This document shows, piece after piece, positions 20,992 through 29,923 of a stretch of DNA of 64,000 bases. Position 1 is the stretch's first letter; every line of letters begins with the position of its first letter. A program made the position numbers and the translations under genes. Source of the DNA: an uncultured Bacteroidales bacterium (GTDB lineage Bacteria; Bacteroidota; Bacteroidia; Bacteroidales; UBA932); contig CANBDX010000002.1 in NCBI GenBank assembly GCA_947367315.1, positions 1-64,000 on the forward strand, in the 5' to 3' direction. The notes beneath the pieces are model-generated. The model was not told the origin of the DNA, searched no databases, and saw only the letters and a program-made list of their open reading frames with translations.

Positions 20992-22280
20992 TGAGCAGAA
21001 GGACAATCATCATAACCATCATAGTCGCGGCAGCTGCAATAATAATTGCAACTGCCTCTTCGATTATATACAACAGAATAAGCATACCTGAAGCGAAGGA
21101 GATTGCAGGCCCTGGAAAACATCTCAACGTGATGCTGGACAATTCCATGTCGGAATTTCCTGAGCTGAAAGGACTGGACAGAAAAATGAATGCCTACCTC
21201 CGCAGATGGCAGATCAAGGGAGCATCCCTCGCGATTACCCGGAATGATTCCCTTGTCTATGCAAAAGGCTACGGATGGGCAGACGAAGAAAAGGGTGAAC
21301 TGATGCAGCCGGGACATATCCTCAGAATGGCTTCAGTGTCAAAGCTGGTTACAGCTACGGGCATCATGGTCCTCCAGGACAGAGGGCTTCTCAGCATAAA
21401 GGACACTGTGTTCGGCCCCTCCGGAATACTCTGCGACAGTCTTTTCAATTCGGTCATAAAGGACCGCAACCACCACAAGATCACTATAGAACACCTTCTG
21501 AGACATCAGGGAGGCTTCTATAGAGACCCTCTCTTCTCATCAAGGGATGTAAAGCACCAGATGCAGCTGGACTGTCCACCATGCAAGGAGGACTTCTACA
21601 GGCTCGTGCTCAGCCGAAGACTCAGATTTCAGCCGGGCTCATGGCAGAAATATTCCAATTTCGGTTATCTCCTGCTGTCGGAAATCATAGAAAAGGTATC
21701 AGGCAAGCCATACGAACAATTCATCAGGGAAGACGTCCTGGCCCCCGCCGGATGCTACGACATGCATATTGCCGGCAACTACTACGAAGACAAGTATCCT
21801 AACGAGGTACGCTACTACACCCACGAAGGAGACGGCAAGTTCATCGAGGACTACAGCGACAACGGTCAGATGGTAGAGAGATGCTACGGAGGAAACAACG
21901 TACCGCTCCTTTCCGGAGCTGGCGCATGGTGCGGCTCCCCTGCAGAAATTGCGCGTCTTGTGGCAGCTATAGACGGTTCTCCTGAAGTTCCGGACATCAT
22001 TTCGACAAAGTCATTCGAACAGATGATCGAATATTTCGATAAGGAGACATTCTCGCTCGGTTGGAACGACACCACACCTGAAAAGGGTTGGAGCAGGACT
22101 GGTACACTCTCAGGCACAAGCGCCCTCGTGAAGCGCTTCCCGGACGGAGAATGCTGGATCCTGATAACCAACACCAGCACCTACAAGGGACCGAGCCAAG
22201 CCCGTCATACCGACGCACTCTTCAAACAGTGCCGTGAACTCTACAGCACTAAACTTCCGAAGCAGAATCTATTTGACTGA
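20991..22280 (+). CDS. Serine hydrolase (class C beta-lactamase-like fold)
   Basis: 429 aa; SVSKLVTATGIMVL (SxxK), YSNFGYLLLSEIIEKVSG (YxN), C-terminal TGTLSGTSA. Confidence 0.88.
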   Translation: MSRRTIIITIIVAAAAIIIATASSIIYNRISIPEAKEIAGPGKHLNVMLDNSMSEFPELKGLDRKMNAYLRRWQIKGASLAITRNDSLVYAKGYGWADEEKGELMQPGHILRMASVSKLVTATGIMVLQDRGLLSIKDTVFGPSGILCDSLFNSVIKDRNHHKITIEHLLRHQGGFYRDPLFSSRDVKHQMQLDCPPCKEDFYRLVLSRRLRFQPGSWQKYSNFGYLLLSEIIEKVSGKPYEQFIREDVLAPAGCYDMHIAGNYYEDKYPNEVRYYTHEGDGKFIEDYSDNGQMVERCYGGNNVPLLSGAGAWCGSPAEIARLVAAIDGSPEVPDIISTKSFEQMIEYFDKETFSLGWNDTTPEKGWSRTGTLSGTSALVKRFPDGECWILITNTSTYKGPSQARHTDALFKQCRELYSTKLPKQNLFD

Positions 22281-22607
22281 TCGTCTGCCGGAAGGCTCTG
22301 TTCTAAGACTTGTTTCTGACTCAAACCCATGTTTCCGACTCATTTCCTGACATATGTTACGGGGAGTGAAATCTGCATCTACTATCAAGAGCGTCTGAAG
22401 AATAGCCATATCTGCCTCTTTAAAACATTAGTGTATCCGGTTTGCATAGCGCCAGCCACATACGTTTACCGGCGAGCGCGTAAACACCCACTTGGCTTTA
22501 GGAATCAGTATTTCCTTTAACACCTTAGTACTCAACAGCTTACCCAATTACAGGTAGGAATAATAACGCACCCATAAAGTCATAAAAGACTCGCTATCAG
22601 CAATTTA

Positions 22608-22643
22608 CAAAAAAACAGAGGTGGATGCCAGACGGCACCCACC
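22608..22643 (-). terminator. Rho-independent terminator at the end of the pectin locus
   Basis: Minus strand GGTGGGTGCC-GTCT-GGCATCCACC stem (one G-T wobble), followed after CTCTG by TTTTTTT. Confidence 0.8.
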
Positions 22644-22673
22644 CCGAAAAGTGATATCAAAGTACGATTCAGA

Positions 22674-25600
22674 TTACCATCTTGGGTCTCCGATTCCCTT
22701 ATAATTCACTACTACAGTAAATTTACCGGTTGTAGGATCACCTGCAAATGGAGTTTCTGTAAGCACCTGACCTCCATTGGCAGTAGCAGCAGCTAAAACG
22801 TCAGCCTCTGTCATGTCAGTACGCTTTCCAGGAGTGAACCAACTTGTTGCAGGATCGGTTGTATCCACATCATAATAAAGATTGTTACCAAAAACAGGAA
22901 CAATGCTTTGCGCATTAGTAGAAAGAAGTTTAGGGAAACCATTATTATTAGCATCGGTAGGAGCACCCTCGAGCTTATGCATTGATGCAAAAATATTATT
23001 CCTTACGATATAGTTAGACTGCGCAAGAGTCGTAGCACGAGCATGGAAAATACCATTATTGTCTTTATTATCTGCAGAACAGAGATTATAGAACGTATTA
23101 TTCTGAACCTTCACCACAGAGCAGACACAGCTTGCATCAATACGTGCAAATGTACGGATTCCGTTAGCAAATGTATTTCTCATGATATTAACGGAGTTCA
23201 ATGTCGTACCATCTCTGAAGTCAATGAAATCCTTTGTGCCAACCTCATCGAAATAACATCCGGTTATCTCCAAAGTCTTAATAACGGAAGCATTATTTTT
23301 TTCGCCATAAACAAGTCCGCCGACCTTCTTGATATCGTTATTTCTTAGACTCACCTTATTTGCGACAGCATTACTTGCCATAGTAATAAGATAATCCCCG
23401 ATGCCCTCGATTTCAATGCCTGTTACATCAAAACTATTTCCGGCATCTCCTGAAAGGACGAATGAACCGACAAGCTTAGGCTTCTTGCCATCCTTCATCT
23501 TACCTCTAAGACTCAATGCATTAGTAAAGGTAATCTTTCCGTTTGAAACCGCATCGTGTACAACTGTCTCAGCAGTAAAGTCATACACACCATATGCAAG
23601 CTCGATATTCTGCTTTCCAGCATCAATTGCCAAGAGGAATGACTCCACATCAGCTACAGCAAACCAGTCATCAGGTCTTACAGCCTTATTAGGATTCCAG
23701 TTCTGGTCACCGATTCTCTCTGATATTGCCAATGCATTTGTAAGAGTGAAGTCTCCAGCAGCTGCATCTTTAAATGGAGTCTCGGTAAGGATGACACCAT
23801 ATCCTGCAAGAGCCTGTTCTGCTGTTATGCGACCATCGGTAAACCAGTTATAATCACCCTCAGTTATGATATCATAGAAATAGTTTGCTGTAAATGTAGG
23901 GATAATACCTGCAGCATTCTTGCTGACAAGTTTCGGATAACCGTTACCATTAGAATCAGTAGGGGCCCCATCAGACACATGCATTGAAGCAAACAGATTT
24001 CTATTTACAACAAAGGTAGCTGGAGTCATTGTGGTAGCACGTACGTGGAAGATACCATTATTATCCTTATTATCAACATAGCACATGTTGTAGAATGTAT
24101 TGTTCTCTACCTTTATGCTTGAACATACGCATGATGCATCAATACGCGCAAATGTACGGAAACCGTTTGCGAATGTATTATTCACTACGCGCACAGCATT
24201 GAGTGTCGTGCCATCTCTGAAATCAATAAAGTCCTTTGTTCCGATTTCATTGAAATGACAGCCTGTCATCTCCAAAGTGTTCACATATCCGTTCTTTCCC
24301 TTCGCAGCGTAAATAAGTCCTCCCGCTTTGGTAATCTTAGCATTCTTGAGGGCTACACTTCCTATCTTGGCATCATCTGCAATTGTAATCAGATAATCTC
24401 CAATACCTTCAATCTCCAACCCATTCACAGCAAACTTAGTAACATTCTCGCCAGAGAGCACGAAAGAACCGGTCAGCTTTGCACCTTCCTCACCTATCAG
24501 GTTGAGAGATGAAACAAGAGTAAGCTTACCGCTGCTCACCTCAGCAACATCTGTCAATGCAGTAAGATCATACTCACCAGCCTTGAGAGTAATCGTACTC
24601 TTACCGGCAGAAATTGCTGTAAGAAGGTCAGAAACATTCTCGACTGCAATCTCTGAGGTAGGAATGCTTCCTCTCATAGGGTTCCAACGCGGATCACCTA
24701 TGTTAGAGTTCATTGCAACCGCATTCACAAGAGTGTAGTCACCGTTAGCAGCATCCTTGCATGGATCCGCAGGAAGTACGGCGCCACCTCCGGCAAGACC
24801 TTCCTCGCGTGTACAATTGACAGTCCACCAAGAGTAAGCAGACCTTTCCTCCCTCTCCTCAATATTATAGAAATAGTTATTTGCTATAACATTCGGCTTA
24901 AGGGCAGCTGAGTTCTTGCTGATGAACTTAGGATAACCTGCTGCATTTGAAGGATCGTCATCAATCAAGATTGAGTAGAAGAGGTTGTTCACAATCCTAT
25001 AATCAATCATTCCAGCTCCGGCGGCAGCTCTTACATGGAAGATTCCGTTGTTATCCTTACTGCTGGAATTGGTTGAAACCTTGTAGAATGTATTGTTACG
25101 TATAGTCACATAATTGATCTCTGTGCCATCATCCGTACGGAAGAATGTACGTGCACAGTTCGAGAATGTATTATTCACCAAGACAACCTTATGATAATGT
25201 CCGGCACGCATGTCGATCATATCATTACCAAGAGATAAGTTATCAACATGAGTACCGCTTATGATAAGGTTCTGGATGCATGAAGCAGCCTTACCGCTAT
25301 TGTCATAGAGACGCTGGGCTCCACCATGGATATATGAATCATATATAGCCACAGTATCAGCCTTAACCATATATCCTTCAGCATCAGCCTCGGCATTCTT
25401 ATCTTCAACGATAACAGCCTTTTCAAGACCATCTGTATTGATGTCAAGATTCTTCAGAACGAGGCTCTGTGCATTTCCTGAAAGAATGAACGAAGCCTTG
25501 ACAGGAGTATATGTACCGTTTACTTTCTGACCTTTCAGACGAAGAGGTGCAGTGACTGTCACATCACCAAGCTCATATGCAGTATTTGAGTGAGCAAGAG

Positions 25601-28100
25601 TAATATCAGTCTTACCACTAGCTACAGCATTTGCAAAGTCTTCAGCAGAAGAAACGATAAACTCAGCGCTTTCTCCAGCCGCAGCCTTGGCAGCGATTGT
25701 CAGGACGCCTACGCCGGCAGCTGACTGGGTGTTGTATACATCACCTTCAGCAGGGTTTGCATATACCTCGACCTTGTATGAACCTGCATCGAGGAACTTG
25801 ACGATCTTAGAATCGATAGTGTAAGATGTACCCTCCTCAACAGGATATGTCTTACCGCTGAATACAACAGAGTATGATCCGGCATTCTCGACAGGCTCCC
25901 AAGTCACTGTAGCCTCTGTTTCAGCACCTTGATCAACCTTTGTAGGGGTAACGACAGGTTCTGGGGTAGGAAGAGCTGTATTGACCGGAGTAGTATCGTA
26001 AGCCCATCCGAGCTTCTCAAGACCTATCTGACCTGATGCATAAACATACACAAGTGAAGGCTCAGTGATGTCACGGATAACGATCTTCTGAGGTGCATCG
26101 TTGTCTGTATTGGCAGCGGCACCACCCTTGATTGTGATGGACTTGCCTTCAGCATCGCCCATACCAATAACAACGTGATTTCCGACAACATCATTGATGT
26201 TTACAGGCTTCACATATACAGAACCTGGCTTATCTACAAGGAATGCGAGATATCCGTCGAGAGGAAGCTTAGCTCTGTTCACGGTAGTAGGTACGAGGAA
26301 CTGCATGATACCCTCATCACTTACATTGAGCTTGTTGTCCACAACGCCCATATAGAGCTGGTCACGTACCATCTTCTCGTCGATAGTTCCGAGGAAATAC
26401 TGAGGATTTGTGAAATCCCAGTTGTGTGTTCCCTCAATGACTGTCATAGTAAGGTCCTCAGGCTTCTTATTATAAGCCATCAACCATTTCGGAGCACCAA
26501 CCTTGGCATTGATGAGGTCTGTATCGGATACATTGAAGATACCGGCCTTAGCCTTGTAGCAAGGATCCACATCGAGCATCTTACCACCACCTGCGAGAGC
26601 GTCTGCCTCAGATGTCTTTTCATTAAAGAAGTTCTCAGCAGTGATGCCATAGAAATAATTTGAAGCGAATGCAATTCCAAGGTCTGAAGTATTGAGGTTT
26701 TGACCTGCAGGACCATTCAGCTTGGCATTTCCATCCATATAAAGGATAAGGTTGTTCTTGAAATCGAATGATGCAGGCTTAGCCTTGACTCCAAGGATAC
26801 CGTTATTATTGGTAGAGGAGTCATCCTTCGAGAGGTTCATGATAGTATTGTTGCAGATCTTCACCTCACCAAGAATAACAGGAGCATCTATACGGAAGAA
26901 TGTTCTGAAACCGTTGTAGATTGTACTGTTGATCACATGAAGCTTCTTAACGTCTGATGCGCCGCGGAAGTCGATACCGTCACCACCCTGAGTGTTGCTC
27001 TTGTTCACCTCTGTGATTGTACAGCCATCCCACACGAGTTCATTCGCCACAAATGTTCCTCCCCATTCGTAAACGAGACCCTTTGAGTAACCTGCGATCT
27101 TACAGCCAATGAAATGAATCTTATCAAAAATCTGTCCCTTGCCTGCGCCGCCATTCTTCAGCTGCCATGGGAAGCCGTAAGACTCAGCTGCACCGTTAAG
27201 TTCCAAAGACTTGAAGATGAAGCTTGCATTTTCAGGTACTGTATTGAGAACATGGAATTCACCCTGGATCACAGGCTGGCCCCCCTCTACACTTTCCTCA
27301 CCGATGATCTCTATGCCGGCAGCAACATCAGCCATGCCGAGATCATATGGAGATCCTTCCATTGAAAGAGTGTACTTACCACCATCCTTCAGTGCCTGAG
27401 TAAGAGCAGCAGCAGTGGTAATCTGAGTGTATCCCTCTGTGCTTGAACGTGTCCACACACTGATATCACCACGGTTTGCAGACTTGAAGTAAACAGAAAC
27501 GACATAATTTGTAAATGGTTCCAGTTCTGTGATCGTAGCCTTTGCAGCAGCTATTTCAGCAGCTTCAAGAGTCTTTGTAAAGACATCATCGCTGCCAAGG
27601 ACGCGGTATTTCACAGCGTCAACCTCTCCAGCTGCAGCTTCTGCGTCCCAAGTAACTGTAATAGTGCTCTCGGTACGGTCTGACACAGCCGGGTAAACTG
27701 TAGGCTTCACAGCATAAGTCTTGACAGACTCGTCATACACAGCCCACTTCGAAGGCTCAAGCTTATTTGATGAGTCGATAGCCATCACCCTGAACCAGTA
27801 TTCGGAATCAGCTGTCAGCTTGATTGTAACAGGAAGTTTGCTGGCATCGATAAGTTCTTCTGTTACCAGAGCTGTCATCGCTTCATCTGAGTAAACTTCA
27901 AGCTGATACTGGTCAGCACCCTTGACTGCATCCCAACGGAATGTAACCTGATCACCGTCAATAATCTTTACGCTAAGATTAAGAGGAGTCAGACACCTTA
28001 CATAGTCTATGGACTCAATAAGCTCCGGCGTTTCAAGACAACCTGTCGCCATTGTGCCCATACACATTGCGGCAATGATATATTTCAATACTTTTTTCAT
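22674..28100 (-). CDS. Large lipoprotein: fibronectin type III-like N-terminus plus four DUF4957/DUF5123-like beta-helix modules
   Basis: 1808 aa; lipobox MGTMATGC; repeated NNTFYN...DNNGIFHVRA...FPKL(V/I)S.N...NYFYD...AGGG.L...DPC...IGDPRWN blocks. Confidence 0.8.
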   Translation of the reverse strand: MKKVLKYIIAAMCMGTMATGCLETPELIESIDYVRCLTPLNLSVKIIDGDQVTFRWDAVKGADQYQLEVYSDEAMTALVTEELIDASKLPVTIKLTADSEYWFRVMAIDSSNKLEPSKWAVYDESVKTYAVKPTVYPAVSDRTESTITVTWDAEAAAGEVDAVKYRVLGSDDVFTKTLEAAEIAAAKATITELEPFTNYVVSVYFKSANRGDISVWTRSSTEGYTQITTAAALTQALKDGGKYTLSMEGSPYDLGMADVAAGIEIIGEESVEGGQPVIQGEFHVLNTVPENASFIFKSLELNGAAESYGFPWQLKNGGAGKGQIFDKIHFIGCKIAGYSKGLVYEWGGTFVANELVWDGCTITEVNKSNTQGGDGIDFRGASDVKKLHVINSTIYNGFRTFFRIDAPVILGEVKICNNTIMNLSKDDSSTNNNGILGVKAKPASFDFKNNLILYMDGNAKLNGPAGQNLNTSDLGIAFASNYFYGITAENFFNEKTSEADALAGGGKMLDVDPCYKAKAGIFNVSDTDLINAKVGAPKWLMAYNKKPEDLTMTVIEGTHNWDFTNPQYFLGTIDEKMVRDQLYMGVVDNKLNVSDEGIMQFLVPTTVNRAKLPLDGYLAFLVDKPGSVYVKPVNINDVVGNHVVIGMGDAEGKSITIKGGAAANTDNDAPQKIVIRDITEPSLVYVYASGQIGLEKLGWAYDTTPVNTALPTPEPVVTPTKVDQGAETEATVTWEPVENAGSYSVVFSGKTYPVEEGTSYTIDSKIVKFLDAGSYKVEVYANPAEGDVYNTQSAAGVGVLTIAAKAAAGESAEFIVSSAEDFANAVASGKTDITLAHSNTAYELGDVTVTAPLRLKGQKVNGTYTPVKASFILSGNAQSLVLKNLDINTDGLEKAVIVEDKNAEADAEGYMVKADTVAIYDSYIHGGAQRLYDNSGKAASCIQNLIISGTHVDNLSLGNDMIDMRAGHYHKVVLVNNTFSNCARTFFRTDDGTEINYVTIRNNTFYKVSTNSSSKDNNGIFHVRAAAGAGMIDYRIVNNLFYSILIDDDPSNAAGYPKFISKNSAALKPNVIANNYFYNIEEREERSAYSWWTVNCTREEGLAGGGAVLPADPCKDAANGDYTLVNAVAMNSNIGDPRWNPMRGSIPTSEIAVENVSDLLTAISAGKSTITLKAGEYDLTALTDVAEVSSGKLTLVSSLNLIGEEGAKLTGSFVLSGENVTKFAVNGLEIEGIGDYLITIADDAKIGSVALKNAKITKAGGLIYAAKGKNGYVNTLEMTGCHFNEIGTKDFIDFRDGTTLNAVRVVNNTFANGFRTFARIDASCVCSSIKVENNTFYNMCYVDNKDNNGIFHVRATTMTPATFVVNRNLFASMHVSDGAPTDSNGNGYPKLVSKNAAGIIPTFTANYFYDIITEGDYNWFTDGRITAEQALAGYGVILTETPFKDAAAGDFTLTNALAISERIGDQNWNPNKAVRPDDWFAVADVESFLLAIDAGKQNIELAYGVYDFTAETVVHDAVSNGKITFTNALSLRGKMKDGKKPKLVGSFVLSGDAGNSFDVTGIEIEGIGDYLITMASNAVANKVSLRNNDIKKVGGLVYGEKNNASVIKTLEITGCYFDEVGTKDFIDFRDGTTLNSVNIMRNTFANGIRTFARIDASCVCSVVKVQNNTFYNLCSADNKDNNGIFHARATTLAQSNYIVRNNIFASMHKLEGAPTDANNNGFPKLLSTNAQSIVPVFGNNLYYDVDTTDPATSWFTPGKRTDMTEADVLAAATANGGQVLTETPFAGDPTTGKFTVVVNYKGIGDPRW

Positions 28101-28112
28101 GGTCTAATAATA

Positions 28113-29909
28113 TTAAAAACCAAAGTCATTCTTAAGATATCCCTGGCTGTTTGTCACAGAGTTCTCGAAAATAGGCCAGTACATGTGAGTATCCGGGTCG
28201 TTCTGATAAAGGACCTTCTTGGTCAGGTCAAGCTTTGTCTTACCCTTCGAATCAGTAAGATAGTTATCAACCTTCTCCCAACCGTTGCCCGGATCGGAAG
28301 TTTCACCGGCATTGAAGCCATAAATGACGATTGACTCCTCATCTTCAGCATACTTATAATAAATAGAGTTCGGAAGCTCTGCATACACTCCTGTATATCC
28401 GGAAAGATCCGTCATCTTCTCCAGAGTCTCATCCATCTTCTCGGTAAGAAGATTCCAGCGGATAAGGTCCTGCTTGCGGAGGAATTCTCCAACAAACTCG
28501 AACGCACGCTCATCAACGATTGCTTCAAACATCGCATCCTGAGTTGAGAGTCCGTTCACATAAGCCTCGGCAAGGCTCTCATTGCCAGGGAATGCACGCT
28601 TGCGAACTTCGAGAAGGTATTCCTTGGCATTTGCAGGGCCATTAAGGGCGTTCTCGATTTCAGCAGCCATAAGGAGAATGTCAGAATAACGCATAACTAC
28701 AGGCTTGATGCCGTCATCATTTCCTCCTCCATAAGGAAGGACATCCATCCAGTTGAAACGATATTTTCCGAAATACCATGTGTCGATACCTGAAGGCTCT
28801 ATCGAATCATCCTTGTTCCATTTATAATTGATACAGCTGATGTCGCGTCTTACATCGGCAGGATCGTAGTCGAAATAGAATGTAGGAACCGGGCCTGCCT
28901 CGCCACCTCTCTTAATACTTGAAGAGATTGAAGCTCCGTCGCTGAGTCCTGCAAAAGTGAAGTTCCAGCGTCCGCGGTTGTCATCAAACGGAATAGAGAA
29001 CAGGGTTTCCTTTCCAGGAGTGATATCCATGTTGTTCATGTTATACCACATCTTCTCATAATCCTGCTCAAGAGAGTTCTTTCCGCTCTCTATAGCATCC
29101 TGAAGATAAGCAAGAGCCTTCGGATAAAGAACAGCCTGAGAAAGGTCATTATCGGTAGAGAGACGGATCTCACCGGCATTTCCGGTACCTTCCTGTCCGT
29201 CAGGAACGCGAAGCGCATAACCGGCGGCAGAAAGGGCGATACGAGCATAGAGACCTCTTGCAAAGTTCTTGTTTGCCCTGACTGTAGAAACAGACTTGCC
29301 TTCTCCGCCGTAAGGGAGCATAGGGATTGCTGTCTCAAGGTCAGCAAGGATCTGCTTGTAGATTACGTCTCTGTTCGCCTTGCCCATATATATGGTCTCG
29401 GATGTGATTGGTACGAAACGGGCAGGAACGTCACCCCATGCCTTGATAAGGTCAAAATATAGCATCGCACGAAGACAGTATGCCTCACCAAGGAGGAATG
29501 CCATATCTGAATCATTCCCGCAATTGCCATGCTTATTGAGACCCTCTATGATAAGGTTACATTTCTCGATAGCCTCATACATAAGGTTGTACGGACCGTT
29601 GGCAAGATTAAGTTGAGTGTTGGTTGTAGTAATTGCATATTGACTTATCTCCTTTCCGGCGGCATTGGTACCATTGTACCACTCGATATCGGAATTGAAT
29701 CCATACCAAGGAAGGAAACGTCCACGATAGCTGTTCACCATACCCAGGGACTCATGTACTCCATATATAGCGAACTGAGAAAGCGTGAAATCAGAAAAGA
29801 CAGCAGCATCATCTCCTGCAGAAGGAGACTTCACATCAAAGAACTTATCGCAAGAGATAAGGCTGAAAGTGATAGCGCTGATAGCAAATATTTTCAAAGA
29901 AAGTTTCAT
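28113..29909 (-). CDS. susD: SusD/RagB family nutrient-binding lipoprotein
   Basis: 598 aa; lipobox SLISC; EKCNLIIEGL, GEAYCLRAMLYFDLIKAWGDVP, RYSDILLMAAEIENAL, DERAFEFVGEFLRKQDLIRW. Confidence 0.93.
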   Translation of the reverse strand: MKLSLKIFAISAITFSLISCDKFFDVKSPSAGDDAAVFSDFTLSQFAIYGVHESLGMVNSYRGRFLPWYGFNSDIEWYNGTNAAGKEISQYAITTTNTQLNLANGPYNLMYEAIEKCNLIIEGLNKHGNCGNDSDMAFLLGEAYCLRAMLYFDLIKAWGDVPARFVPITSETIYMGKANRDVIYKQILADLETAIPMLPYGGEGKSVSTVRANKNFARGLYARIALSAAGYALRVPDGQEGTGNAGEIRLSTDNDLSQAVLYPKALAYLQDAIESGKNSLEQDYEKMWYNMNNMDITPGKETLFSIPFDDNRGRWNFTFAGLSDGASISSSIKRGGEAGPVPTFYFDYDPADVRRDISCINYKWNKDDSIEPSGIDTWYFGKYRFNWMDVLPYGGGNDDGIKPVVMRYSDILLMAAEIENALNGPANAKEYLLEVRKRAFPGNESLAEAYVNGLSTQDAMFEAIVDERAFEFVGEFLRKQDLIRWNLLTEKMDETLEKMTDLSGYTGVYAELPNSIYYKYAEDEESIVIYGFNAGETSDPGNGWEKVDNYLTDSKGKTKLDLTKKVLYQNDPDTHMYWPIFENSVTNSQGYLKNDFGF

Positions 29910-29923
29910 ATCTCAAACGATTA

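Noticed and set aside
22329-22520. 63-aa plus-strand ORF in the PUL-end spacer
   Set aside because: Opposes the two minus-strand short frames and has no signal or domain; the region is reported as an unexplained element rather than as this ORF.
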